Below, in pieces: positions 1 through 7,664 of a DNA stretch of 64,000 bases (position 1 is its first letter; each line of letters opens with the position of its first letter). The DNA is taken from the NCBI RefSeq assembly GCF_950097975.1, contig NZ_CATNHF010000001.1, positions 923,446 to 987,445 on the forward strand, read 5' to 3'. The stretch is from Microbacterium sp. T2.11-28. Lineage in GTDB: Bacteria > Actinomycetota > Actinomycetes > Actinomycetales > Microbacteriaceae. The notes beneath the pieces were generated by a model. That model had not been told where the DNA came from and made no database searches. It was given only the letters and a program-made list of their open reading frames with translations. The translations under genes and the position numbers were made by a program.

Positions 1-62
1 GCGCGGGCGAATTGTTCTCTTAAACGCCGTCAGCAGACCGGCGGTGCGTCTCGACGGGGAGT

Positions 63-1364
63 GTGATGACCATGGCGATGCGGCCGAGCCCGCGGGCGAT
101 CCGCCTGGCGATGATCCTCCTCCCCTCGGTCGTGACCCTCGCGGCGCTGACCGCGACGGTCATGGTGGCCCTCTGGCTGCAGGAGAAGAGCATCCGCGAC
201 GCCACCGCCGAGCGGGTGCAGGAGGTCGCGTCCAGCCTCGCGGCGCTGCCGCAGGTGCGCGCCAGCCTCGCATCGACCGTCGACGCGGGCACCCCGGGCG
301 ACCTCGCCGACGCCGCGGATCTCGCCACGGCGACGGAGACCCTGCAGCCCATCGCCGACCTCGTCGCCCAGGCCGCGGGCGTGTACTACGCCGTGATCAC
401 CGACGACGAGGGCGTGCGCATCACGCATCCGCTCGCCTCCGAGCGCGGCGTCCAGGTCTCGACCACGAACGAGTCCGTGCTCGCGGGCACGCCGTTCCTC
501 GGGACGGAGACGGGTCCGTCCGGCCGATCGCTGCGCGCGAAGGTGCCGGTGCGCGGTGCCGACGGCGACGTCGTCGGGATGGTCGCAGTGGGCGTGCTCG
601 AATCCGACATCGAATCGGAGCGCATGGAGGCGCTCACCGGCCTCCTCCCCTGGGCGGCCGGCGCCCTCGTCGTCGCGACGATCGCGAGCTCGCTGCTCAC
701 GGCCGCCGTCGAGCGACGTTTCCGCCGGCTCGACGGACTGGCCGCCGAGCACGCGCAGATGCAGCGCACGACCGCCGCGCTGCAGGAGCAGGCCCACGAG
801 TTCCACACCCGGCTGCACGTCGTGCACGGGCTGGTCACCCACGGGGAGCCGCGCGCCGCGCTGGACTACATCGAAGACGTCGTCGCCGTGAGCGACGCGA
901 CGCCGCCCGATGGCCGCGGCGGCGCCGGGGACGGCGTTCCGGGAACCGCGCTGCGGGAAGCCGCGATGCACGCCGTGCGTGCCGATCTTCTCGAGCGCGG
1001 CGCGCTCGCCGAGTTCGACGTCGAGCCCGGCGTCCACGTCGACGACGACGTCGTCTCGATCCTCACCAACCTCAGCCGCAACGCCGGCGAGGCGGGCGCC
1101 ACGCGCGTGCGCTGCACGCTCCGGCAGTCCGGCGACCGGCTGTACGGCGTCGTGGAGGACGACGGGCCGGGCGTCGATCGGCACGTCGCCGCGCGGATCT
1201 TCACCCGGGGGCTGTCGTCCAAGGCGGACACCGGGGGACGCGGACGCGGGATCGGGCTGGACCTGGTGCGCCGCCTCGTCACCGCCCGCGACGGCTCGGT
1301 CGAAGTGGGCGCGTCGACGCTCGGCGGCGCGCGGTTCTCCTTCGAGCTGGAGGTGCGCCCGTGA
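63..1364 (+). CDS. CitA/DcuS-type sensor histidine kinase
   Basis: Membrane sensor kinase (433 aa) that should autophosphorylate and pass phosphate to the response regulator encoded next. One hydrophobic helix lies at about residues 14-37 and a second at about 191-215, framing an extracytoplasmic region of about 150 residues of the size seen in CitA/DcuS sensors for di- and tricarboxylates. The cytoplasmic part has the SpoB-like H-box AHEFHTRLH with the probable phospho-His at 245, then N-box NLSRNAGEAG, EDDGPGV and GRGRGIGLDLV of the HATPase domain. The start is uncertain by a few codons: GTG 63, ATG 66, 72 and 78 are in frame; GGGGAG at 56-61 favours ATG 66 or 72. No transporter gene is adjacent, so the ligand is not indicated. 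Family assignment is firm; the citrate/dicarboxylate specificity is only inferred. Confidence 0.9.
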   Translation: MMTMAMRPSPRAIRLAMILLPSVVTLAALTATVMVALWLQEKSIRDATAERVQEVASSLAALPQVRASLASTVDAGTPGDLADAADLATATETLQPIADLVAQAAGVYYAVITDDEGVRITHPLASERGVQVSTTNESVLAGTPFLGTETGPSGRSLRAKVPVRGADGDVVGMVAVGVLESDIESERMEALTGLLPWAAGALVVATIASSLLTAAVERRFRRLDGLAAEHAQMQRTTAALQEQAHEFHTRLHVVHGLVTHGEPRAALDYIEDVVAVSDATPPDGRGGAGDGVPGTALREAAMHAVRADLLERGALAEFDVEPGVHVDDDVVSILTNLSRNAGEAGATRVRCTLRQSGDRLYGVVEDDGPGVDRHVAARIFTRGLSSKADTGGRGRGIGLDLVRRLVTARDGSVEVGASTLGGARFSFELEVRP

Positions 1365-2095
1365 GCGGGCCCATCCGCGTGCTGGTCGTGGACGACGACC
1401 GCGGCGCACGCGCGCTGCACGCCGGGTTCGTCGCCGCGACGCCCGGCTTCGTCGTCACCGGGACCGCGGCGACCGGCGCGGAGGCGCTCTCGCTCGCGAC
1501 CGCCGCCGATCTCGTGCTGCTCGACATGCGGCTGCCCGACATCAGCGGCGTCGAGGTGATCCACCGCCTGCGCACGATGGGCGAGGGCGAGCCGGACGTC
1601 CTCGTGATCAGCTCCTCGCGAGACCAGACCACCGTCCGGCAGGCCATGGCGGGGCGGGTGGTGGGGTACCTCATCAAGCCGTTCACGCGAGCCGCGCTGC
1701 AGGAGCGGCTCGCGCACTACGCCGCCACGCGCGCCGCGCGGCCGGAGACGCCGCGCGACGTGCCCCTCGGGCAGGGTGAGATCGACCGGCTGTTCACCGG
1801 CGGCATCCGCACCGCCCGGCGCTCGCCCGCGGCGCTGCCGAAGGGGCTCGCCCCGACGACCCTCGAACGCGTGGTCGCGGCGCTGGATCCCGTCATCGCC
1901 CGGACGGCCGCGCAGGTCGCGACGGAGTGCGGACTCTCGTCGGCGACCGCGCACCGCTACCTCACCCATCTCGTCGAGACCGGCGCGATCGACATCGCCC
2001 ACCGCTACGGACGCCGAGGGCGGCCGCAGGTCCTGTACCGGCTGACCCCGGACACCGCTCCGTCCGGCCCCGGCGACGCACCGGGCGCTCGCTAG
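1361..2095 (+). CDS. CitB/DcuR-family response regulator
   Basis: Response regulator of 244 aa, partner of the kinase just upstream; the GTG start overlaps the kinase stop as GTGA, so the pair is translationally coupled. The receiver domain (residues 1-120) shows acidic pocket VVDDD at 9-13, phospho-acceptor Asp55 in LVLLDMRLPD, and the conserved Lys in GYLIKPF. After a linker, residues about 165-235 form a helix-turn-helix domain (RTAAQVATECGLSSATAHRYLTHL region) like that of CitB/DcuR/DpiA regulators. It presumably controls uptake or use of an organic acid, but the target genes are not in this window. Confidence 0.9.
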   Translation: MSGPIRVLVVDDDRGARALHAGFVAATPGFVVTGTAATGAEALSLATAADLVLLDMRLPDISGVEVIHRLRTMGEGEPDVLVISSSRDQTTVRQAMAGRVVGYLIKPFTRAALQERLAHYAATRAARPETPRDVPLGQGEIDRLFTGGIRTARRSPAALPKGLAPTTLERVVAALDPVIARTAAQVATECGLSSATAHRYLTHLVETGAIDIAHRYGRRGRPQVLYRLTPDTAPSGPGDAPGAR

Positions 2096-2104
2096 GCTTG
2101 CGAC

Positions 2105-2683
2105 ATGATCGTGTCCTGGCGTGCCCGCGCCGCAGGGATCGTCGCGATCGTCGCCCTGCTGATCGGTGCGGCGCTCGTCGTGCTCGGAGCCCCCGCAGAC
2201 ACCTCGGCATCCGTCGGGTGGTTCGCGTACCAGCCGTTGGCGGCGCAGGCGTTCTTCCCCCAGGGCGGCATCTCGCTCTCGCTCACGAGCCTGGCGGGCC
2301 TCCTGCTGGGAGCCGCCGGGCTGACCGTCCTCGCGTTCTTGACGGGCCGATGGGTCCGGCGACGCCGCGACGCGACGCAGCCAAACGCCCGTCGGCGCAT
2401 CAGGACCGCCTGGTGGGGCGTCGCCGCGGTGGTCGTGGTCGGCGCGATCCTCACGTTCACGGGGTGGCCCGCTCCGCAGCCGCTCTTCTCTCTCGATGAC
2501 TCGTACATCGCCTTCGCCGACGGCTGGTCGCCCGCCTCCGCCGACGGCTTGCTCCTCGGCGGCTTCCTCCTCGCACCCGTCGCGCTCATCGGCCTCCTCC
2601 TCGTGCTGGGCGCGCTCGCGATCTCGGCCTTCCTGATGGGCCTCACGCGCACACCTCTCCCGCCGGCTCCGCCCTCGACGTGA
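2105..2683 (+). CDS. Four-helix membrane protein, function unknown
   Basis: Uncharacterised 192-aa protein. I count four hydrophobic segments at about residues 8-29, 58-80, 101-120 and 147-178, with a basic cytoplasmic loop (RWVRRRRDATQPNARRR) between helices 2 and 3. No catalytic motif or family recognised. It begins 9 bases after the response regulator stop. The stop codon TAG of that regulator is itself part of a TAGGCT hexamer at 2093-2098, six bases before the ATG, and there is no Shine-Dalgarno sequence, so it may be transcribed separately as a leaderless mRNA. Reality of the gene is supported by codon usage and by the clean membrane topology. Confidence 0.7.
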   Translation: MIVSWRARAAGIVAIVALLIGAALVVLGAPADTSASVGWFAYQPLAAQAFFPQGGISLSLTSLAGLLLGAAGLTVLAFLTGRWVRRRRDATQPNARRRIRTAWWGVAAVVVVGAILTFTGWPAPQPLFSLDDSYIAFADGWSPASADGLLLGGFLLAPVALIGLLLVLGALAISAFLMGLTRTPLPPAPPST

Positions 2684-2803
2684 TGACAGTCGTTGTCGGG
2701 TCCGGCCCGCCGAGGCGGCAACGACTGTCAGCAGACCACGCAACGGCTCACACGGATGACAGTCGTTGTCGTATCCCGTCGGTCGAAGCGGCAACGAGTG
2801 TCA
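2684..2803. repeat. Two copies of a 47-bp REP-like palindrome
   Basis: Each copy (2684-2730 and 2757-2803) begins TGACAGTCGTTG and ends CAACGACTGTCA or CAACGAGTGTCA, so the ends are inverted repeats of about 15 bp around a 17-bp centre. The copies are separated by 26 bases and are identical in length, with diverged centres. There is no T-tract, so a simple intrinsic terminator is unlikely. The form fits a chromosomally dispersed REP/MITE-type element. Confidence 0.75.
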
Positions 2804-2924
2804 GCGCACCCGCCCGCCGCGCGCCCACACGCGGCCCCGCCCCGCGCCGCGGAGCACGTCCTGACGGAGGGGCGATCTGGCAAGGGGGGTGAACTCCCGG
2901 TCGAAAGGTGATCAGGTGTCGTAG

Positions 2925-3956
2925 GTGAACACCACCCCGACCTCTTCCGCCGACGCCGACGCCTCCGCCGACGCCGAGACCGCGACCCCGCCGACGGACG
3001 CACGGCGCGCCGCCGTGGTCTACAACCCCGTCAAGATCGACCTGGACGCCGTGCGAGCGGCCGTCGCCGCCGAGCAGGAGGCGGCGGGATGGGCGGAGAC
3101 GCTCTGGTTCGAGACCAGCATCGAGGACCCCGGCGGCGGCGCGACCGCCGACGCTCTCGCGGAGGACGTGGACATGATCATCGTCGCCGGCGGCGACGGC
3201 ACCGTGCGCGCGGTGGCCGAGGCCCTCGCCGACCACGACGTCCCGCTCGCACTGCTCCCCTCCGGCACCGGCAACCTGCTGGCCCGCAACCTGAAGCTCA
3301 CCCTCGACGACCTCACGCACTCGCTGAACTCCGCCTTCACGGGGCAGGACCGCCGCATCGACCTCGGACGGATCGAGATCCGCCGCGAGAACGGCGACAC
3401 CGACCGTCACGCCTACCTCGTCATGGCGGGGCTCGGCCTCGACGCGAAGATGCTCGCCCACACCGACGACGAGCTGAAGGCGAAGATCGGCTGGCTGGCG
3501 TACGTGAAGGCCATCGTCCTCGCGCTCCGCGACAAGAACCAGCTCCGCATCCGCTACAAGCTCGACGACGAGCGCACGCGCTCCCTGCGCGCGCACACCG
3601 TCATCATGGGCAACTGCGGTGCCCTGCAGGCGAACATCCTGCTGCTCCCCGACGCCGCCGTCGACGACGGCGAGCTCGACATCGTGCTCCTGCGCCCCGA
3701 GGGCGTCGTGAGCTGGGCGCAGATCGTGACGAAGATCATCTGGGAGAACGGCGTGCTCAGCCGCACACGGCTCGGCCGGCGGCTGCGCACCAAGGAGGTG
3801 CGGGCGCTGAACTACATCAAGGGCCGGCGCTTCACCATGCTCGCCAACCGCCCCGAGCTGATCCAGCTCGACGGCGACGAGTTCGGGCAGACGACCGCGA
3901 TCCGCACCTGGGTCGACCCGGGCGCGTTGACGGTGCGCGTTCCCGCGGAGGACTGA
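2925..3956 (+). CDS. Diacylglycerol kinase-family lipid kinase (YegS/BmrU type)
   Basis: Predicted cytosolic lipid kinase (343 aa) using ATP to phosphorylate diacylglycerol, sphingoid or a similar lipid alcohol. The diagnostic DAGK catalytic motif is IIVAGGDGTVRAVAEAL at about residues 85-101, followed by LLPSGTGNLLARNL. The remaining length covers the beta-sandwich domain ending in LIQLDGDEFGQTT, as in YegS/Rv2252/BmrU relatives. The N-terminal 30 residues are low-complexity (alternating SADADAS) and probably disordered. The GTG start follows immediately after an in-frame TAG, so no earlier start is possible; AGGTG at 2913-2917 can serve as ribosome-binding site. It stands alone between a repeat pair and small acidic genes. 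Confidence 0.88.
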   Translation: MNTTPTSSADADASADAETATPPTDARRAAVVYNPVKIDLDAVRAAVAAEQEAAGWAETLWFETSIEDPGGGATADALAEDVDMIIVAGGDGTVRAVAEALADHDVPLALLPSGTGNLLARNLKLTLDDLTHSLNSAFTGQDRRIDLGRIEIRRENGDTDRHAYLVMAGLGLDAKMLAHTDDELKAKIGWLAYVKAIVLALRDKNQLRIRYKLDDERTRSLRAHTVIMGNCGALQANILLLPDAAVDDGELDIVLLRPEGVVSWAQIVTKIIWENGVLSRTRLGRRLRTKEVRALNYIKGRRFTMLANRPELIQLDGDEFGQTTAIRTWVDPGALTVRVPAED

Positions 3957-4061
3957 CGCGCCCCGGCCGCGGGACCCTGCACGATCGGAACGCGTTGGCA
4001 AGCCCCGTGCCAGCGAGCGCCGGCGGGTGTCTGATCGGAGTCCACGACGAGAGGACCCCCG

Positions 4062-4217
4062 ATGGCTGACGGAACCGAGCAGGAGGACGTCGCCTCACCC
4101 GACGCCTCTGCACCTCAGCGCAACGACGCCCCCGACAAGCCCGCGCCCGATCCCGAGGGCGTGCTGCCCGAGACGACGGACGACGAGGGCATGCCGCTGG
4201 ACAACCCGTCCGGCTGA
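4062..4217 (+). CDS. Small acidic disordered protein (51 aa)
   Basis: Short gene with a good ribosome-binding site (AGAGGA, six bases before ATG). The product is rich in Asp, Glu, Pro and Ala, has no hydrophobic segment, and ends PETTDDEGMPLDNPSG. The composition suggests an intrinsically disordered cytosolic peptide. I do not recognise a family with certainty. It is followed 28 bases later by a second small acidic gene on the same strand, and the pair may be co-transcribed. Confidence 0.55.
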   Translation: MADGTEQEDVASPDASAPQRNDAPDKPAPDPEGVLPETTDDEGMPLDNPSG

Positions 4218-4245
4218 CGATCGAACCACGACCTGGAGGTCACAC

Positions 4246-4395
4246 ATGAACGAGGAACACCACGGCTCGAACGACGCCGATCACACCGACGCGCACGCGG
4301 ACAGCGCGGCAGCGGCCGGCTCGGAATCGCCCGAAGAAGGCCAGGCGGCCGAGGATGCCGCGGCGGACGCGGTCGACGGGCACGACGACGCGTAG
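4246..4395 (+). CDS. Small acidic His/Asp/Ala-rich protein (49 aa)
   Basis: Preceded by a strong Shine-Dalgarno GGAGGT at 4235-4240 spaced five bases from ATG. The 49-aa product begins MNEEHHGSNDADHTDAH and ends DAVDGHDDA; almost all residues are Asp, Glu, His, Ala, Ser or Gly, so it should be disordered and strongly negative. The His/Asp clusters could bind metal, but that is speculation. No known family recognised. Confidence 0.55.
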   Translation: MNEEHHGSNDADHTDAHADSAAAAGSESPEEGQAAEDAAADAVDGHDDA

Positions 4396-4432
4396 CCCTC
4401 GCCGTTCTGAGCGCTGAGCCCTGCTCACCCCG

Positions 4433-5629
4433 TCATTCGTGTTCGGGGAGGATGGGCGCCGACCAGCCGGGATCGCGGCCCAGCTGCGTCGCGCGCGCGA
4501 GTGACGCCGCGCCGAAGCGGTCGCGCACCGCGTCGGCGACCGTGTCGAGCCGCGCGCTCTCGCCCCAGTCGATCGGGAGCTCCTGGGGCACGTCCTCGCC
4601 GCGCACGAGCTGACCGAGCGAGATTCCGATCAGGGTGATGCCGCGGGACTCGATCTCGGGCCGCGCCGCGGCGAGGAGCCCGCGCGCCGCCGCCAGCAGC
4701 ACGGCCGTGCGGTCGGAGGCGAGCCGCAGGCTCCGGGACCGCGTGGCCTTGGTGAAGTCGCCGAATCGCAGCCGCAGCACAACCGTGCGGCAGCCGCGGC
4801 CACCGTCACGGAGTCTGCGCGCCAGCCTGTCGACGATCTGGCTGAGGATGACGTCGAGCTCCTCCGCTGTGCGCGGCCCGTTACCGAGCGCGCGCTGCGA
4901 GCCGATCGAGCCGCGGCGGGTCGTGGTGACCACGGGGCGCGGGTCGAGGAGCCGCGCCATGGCGTGCACGTGGGCGCCGGCGGCGCGTCCGAGCAGTCGC
5001 TCGGCGGCAGAGGCCTCGAGCTCGGCGAGCTGACCGACGGTGCGGATGCCGTGCCGGTGCAGCTTCTCCGCCGTCACCTTGCCGACGCCCCACAGCCGCT
5101 CGACCGGGAGCGGCAGCAGGAACTCCTCCTCGCGGTCGGGCTCGACGATCAGCAGACCGTCGGGCTTGCTCACCGCGCTCGCGACCTTGGCGAGGAACTT
5201 CGTCCGCGCGACGCCCACCGAGATGGGCAGCCCGACCTCGCGGCGCACGCGCTCGCGGAGGCGCACCGCGACCTGTTCGGGGGTACCGGCCAGCCGCCGG
5301 AGCCCGCCGACCTCGAGGAAGGCCTCGTCGATCGACAGGCCCTCCACGAGCGGGCTGGTGTCGCGGAAGATCCCGAAGACCGCTCGGCTCGCGGCGGTGT
5401 AGGCCTCCATGCGCGGCGGGACGATCACGGCATCGGGACAGAGCTCCCGCGCCTGCCGGCCGCCCATCGCGGTCCTCACCCCGCGCGCCTTCGCCTCGTA
5501 GCTCGCGGCGAGCACGACGCCGCCACCGACGATGAGCGGGCGTCCGCGCAGCGCGGGCGCATCGCGCTGCTCGACCGACGCGTAGAAGGCGTCGAGGTCG
5601 GCGTGCAGCACCGTCGCCTCGCCGCGCAT
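4433..5629 (-). CDS. dinB: DNA polymerase IV (Y family)
   Basis: Error-prone translesion polymerase of 398 aa. Palm-domain carboxylates are visible as LHADLDAF (Asp11) and SIDEAF (Asp101-Glu102), the metal ligands of Y-family enzymes. The helix-hairpin-helix region (LWGVGKVTAEKLHRHGIRTVGQLA) and the C-terminal little-finger domain follow in the normal order and length. ATG 5629 has GGGAGGG six bases upstream. Two small stem-loops lie in its leader (5642-5687). I see no obvious LexA box in the gap, so SOS control is not indicated by the sequence here. The last 15 residues are too polar to show a clear beta-clamp motif. Confidence 0.93.
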   Translation of the reverse strand: MRGEATVLHADLDAFYASVEQRDAPALRGRPLIVGGGVVLAASYEAKARGVRTAMGGRQARELCPDAVIVPPRMEAYTAASRAVFGIFRDTSPLVEGLSIDEAFLEVGGLRRLAGTPEQVAVRLRERVRREVGLPISVGVARTKFLAKVASAVSKPDGLLIVEPDREEEFLLPLPVERLWGVGKVTAEKLHRHGIRTVGQLAELEASAAERLLGRAAGAHVHAMARLLDPRPVVTTTRRGSIGSQRALGNGPRTAEELDVILSQIVDRLARRLRDGGRGCRTVVLRLRFGDFTKATRSRSLRLASDRTAVLLAAARGLLAAARPEIESRGITLIGISLGQLVRGEDVPQELPIDWGESARLDTVADAVRDRFGAASLARATQLGRDPGWSAPILPEHE

Positions 5630-5641
5630 GCGCCCTCCCGC

Positions 5642-5687
5642 CGATCCGCCACGGATCGTCCGGCCCGCCGATCCCTCGAGGGGATCG
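5642..5687. other. Tandem stem-loops between MBL gene and dinB
   Basis: Two adjacent perfect hairpins share the same arm core: CGATCCG/CGGATCG with a 3-base loop (5642-5658), and CGATCCC/GGGATCG with a 5-base loop (5669-5687). Each is followed by TC and a C-rich stretch, so the unit looks duplicated with a period of about 27 bp. On the minus strand they lie after the MBL stop and before dinB, where they could terminate the first gene or structure the dinB leader. Confidence 0.5.
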
Positions 5688-5722
5688 TCCCACCCGCCCC
5701 CGACACGGGACTGCCGGGCGGA

Positions 5723-6442
5723 TCAGGCGGCCGCAGCCTCCTCCCTCACCCGCCGCACAAGCTCCGCGACGCCGCCGGACCACGGGGCGCCGTGGCCGGG
5801 GAGCACCCAGCTCGCCTCCAGGTCGGCCACGACCGCGAGCGAGGCCAGCGACTGAACCGGATCGTCGGTGAACGGCGCCGGCTGCGGGCCGACGCGGCCG
5901 GTGAGCACATGGCGCGTGGTCAGCGCGTCGCCGACGAAGAGCGCCCCGACCGACGCGGTGTGCACGGCGACGCTCCCCGGCGAGTGCCCCGGGAGCGGGA
6001 TCACCCGGGGCTCGCCGGGCAGATCGAGCACCTGCTCGCCCGCGAGCTCGACGACCTCGGTGAGGTGGTGGGTGCGCGCACCGCCCTTGCGGAGCGAGTA
6101 GCCCAGGAAGCCGAGCGTCGGCGCGATCCGCATCTTCGGCCACGGCGTGGCCGGCGGCTTCTCGCCGCGCGCGCGGCCGGCGTCGCCTTCGTGGACGTAC
6201 ACGGGGATGCCGTGCTCGCGGCGCAGCCGCTCGGCGAAGCCCACGTGGTCGCTGTCGCCGTGGGTCAGGATCACGCCGCGCACGTCGGCCGGCGTGCGGC
6301 CCATGGTGGCGAGCTCGGCACGCAGGTCGGCCCACATGCCCGGAAGGCCGGCGTCGACGAGCGTGACGCCGTCGGCGGTGACGATCGCGTACGCGGCGAC
6401 GATGTCGTTGCCGATGCGGTGAAGGCCGGGTGCGAGCTGCAT
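5723..6442 (-). CDS. MBL-fold metallo-hydrolase
   Basis: Metallo-beta-lactamase-fold hydrolase (239 aa). The metal-binding motif HGDSDH sits at residues 61-66 (HxHxDH-type with Asp replacing the second His, as seen in some glyoxalase II-like members), and further ligands are expected in LPGHSPGS and in the late VLPGHG. Substrate unknown; the N-terminus (MQLAPGLHRIGNDIVAAYAI) is typical of thioesterase/lactonase-like MBL proteins. It is divergent from a TetR regulator across a 97-bp gap that contains its promoter and a palindromic operator, so it is very probably the regulated target. GGAGGGG lies six bases before ATG. Confidence 0.85.
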   Translation of the reverse strand: MQLAPGLHRIGNDIVAAYAIVTADGVTLVDAGLPGMWADLRAELATMGRTPADVRGVILTHGDSDHVGFAERLRREHGIPVYVHEGDAGRARGEKPPATPWPKMRIAPTLGFLGYSLRKGGARTHHLTEVVELAGEQVLDLPGEPRVIPLPGHSPGSVAVHTASVGALFVGDALTTRHVLTGRVGPQPAPFTDDPVQSLASLAVVADLEASWVLPGHGAPWSGGVAELVRRVREEAAAA

Positions 6443-6467
6443 GTTCCCCTCCGGAGGGTGCGTGATG

Positions 6468-6516
6468 ATGATAGCTAAAGTATATAGCTATCATGGCTAG
6501 CGTCAATAGCTATACT
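6468..6516. promoter_or_regulatory. TetR operator and divergent promoters
   Basis: A perfect 10-bp inverted repeat ATGATAGCTA/TAGCTATCAT spans 6468-6494 with a 7-base centre. On the minus strand that centre is the -10 box TATACT (6484-6479) of a near-consensus promoter with -35 TTGACG (6506-6501) and a 16-base spacer, driving the MBL gene. A second half-site-like palindrome ATAGCTAT lies at 6506-6513, overlapping a plus-strand TATACT (6511-6516) suitable as the -10 of the tetR gene. Binding at the first site would occlude the MBL promoter, at the second the regulator's own. Confidence 0.8.
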
Positions 6517-6539
6517 GATCGTGGATCGAGAGGAGCGCC

Positions 6540-7121
6540 ATGCCCACCCCCGCGCGCACATCCGTCGAGGAGATCGTCTCGGCCGGCTCCCGCATCCTCG
6601 ACGACGCGGGCCTGCCGGGCCTCACCATGCAGGCCGTCGCGGCGCGGGTCGGGGTGCGCCCGCCCTCGCTCTACAAGCGCGTGCGCGACCGCGATGAGCT
6701 GCTGCGCCTGATCGCCGACGACACCGCGCGCGAGCTCGGAACGCGTCTGGACGCCGCCACGACCGCGGTGGGCCCGTCAGCCGCCGCCTCGGACCGGCTC
6801 GTGCAGCTGGCGCACGCCCTGCGCACCTTCGCCCACGCAAGCCCCGAGCGCTACCGCCTGCTCTTCACGCCGCCCACCGCCGCCCACCGCCCCGACCCCG
6901 ACGCGCAGGCGCGCTCGGTGCGCGCCCTCCTGGACACGACCGCGCAGCTGGTCGGTCCGGGCGACGCGCTGTCGGCCGCCCGCACCGTGACCGCGTGGGC
7001 GACCGGATTCATCAGCATGGAGTTCGCCGGCGCGTTCCAACTGGGCGGCGATGTCGACGAGGCGTTCTCGTACGGCATCAGGCGGATCGCCGCGGCTCTG
7101 GCCGCCGACGGCGCCGCCTGA
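6540..7121 (+). CDS. TetR/AcrR-family regulator with WHG-type C-terminal domain
   Basis: Transcriptional repressor of 193 aa. The N-terminal helix-turn-helix is clear: LTMQAVAARVGVRPPSLYKRVRDRDELL at about residues 28-55. The C-terminal domain, with ARTVTAWATGFISMEFAGAFQLGGDVDEAFSYGI, resembles the TetR_C_33 (WHG) ligand domain. AGAGGAG at 6530-6536 precedes the ATG at a short distance. Divergent orientation and the shared operator indicate that it represses both itself and the MBL hydrolase until a ligand, possibly the hydrolase substrate, binds. Confidence 0.9.
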   Translation: MPTPARTSVEEIVSAGSRILDDAGLPGLTMQAVAARVGVRPPSLYKRVRDRDELLRLIADDTARELGTRLDAATTAVGPSAAASDRLVQLAHALRTFAHASPERYRLLFTPPTAAHRPDPDAQARSVRALLDTTAQLVGPGDALSAARTVTAWATGFISMEFAGAFQLGGDVDEAFSYGIRRIAAALAADGAA

Positions 7122-7122
7122 G

Positions 7123-7152
7123 CCCGCGGGCCCGCGGGCCCGCGGGCCCGCG
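7123..7152. repeat. CCCGCGGG tandem repeat
   Basis: Three perfect head-to-tail copies of the self-complementary octamer CCCGCGGG (7123-7146) plus a partial fourth (7147-7152), directly after the tetR stop and before the convergent marR stop. It can fold into a strong GC hairpin on either strand and may act as a bidirectional barrier to transcription. Confidence 0.7.
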
Positions 7153-7164
7153 CATGGCCGGATG

Positions 7165-7584
7165 TCAGCGGGCGGTCACGCCGTCCAGTCGCTCCTGGAG
7201 CACCGCCAGCCCCGCGTGCACCGTGGCCGCCGCTTCGGGATCGAGCAGCTCGGCCAGCACCTCGTTCCGCGCGACGGTCGCGTCCCGCAGCGAGGCGGCA
7301 CCGAGCGCGGTGAGCGCGATGTACGACGAGCGCCCGTCGGTCGGATGCGGGCGCCGCTCGACCAGCCCCGCCCGCTCCAGACGGTCGACGAGTTTGCTGG
7401 CCGCCCCCACGGTGATCCCGATCTCGGCGCTGACGTCGAGGACCCGCCCGGTCTCGCCGTGGCGGTCGATGATCGTCAGCGCGTGATGCTGCGCCGCGCT
7501 CACGTGGCCGCGCTCCCGCAGCGCGCCGTCGACGGCGTTCCACAGCCCCACCTCGTATCGGATGAGCGCCTCGAAGAAGTCCAT
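7165..7584 (-). CDS. MarR-family regulator
   Basis: Winged-helix regulator of 139 aa from ATG 7584. The fold is recognisable from VSAAQHHALTIIDRHGETGRVLDVSAEIGITVGAASKLVDRLERAGLVERRPHPTDGRSSYIALTALG, whose DxR-like wing (PTDGRSS) is typical of MarR proteins. A longer form from GTG 7641 adds 19 residues unlike the family, so I prefer the internal ATG, although neither start has a good Shine-Dalgarno. Ligand and targets are unknown; the gene downstream of its reading direction is the convergent tetR. Confidence 0.85.
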   Translation of the reverse strand: MDFFEALIRYEVGLWNAVDGALRERGHVSAAQHHALTIIDRHGETGRVLDVSAEIGITVGAASKLVDRLERAGLVERRPHPTDGRSSYIALTALGAASLRDATVARNEVLAELLDPEAAATVHAGLAVLQERLDGVTAR

Positions 7585-7664
7585 GACGCGTGCAACCGGG
7601 CGGCCGCCGACGGTGTTCCTGGGGACCCGACCCGTCGGCACACCGCTCTGGCCGATCGCCGGCC

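Noticed and set aside
2804..2924. Short frames in the gap before the lipid kinase
   Set aside because: No Shine-Dalgarno, Arg/Pro-rich composition and overlap with the palindromic repeats.
7585..7641. N-terminal extension of the MarR protein from GTG 7641
   Set aside because: The additional 19 residues do not resemble the family and the start lacks a ribosome-binding site.
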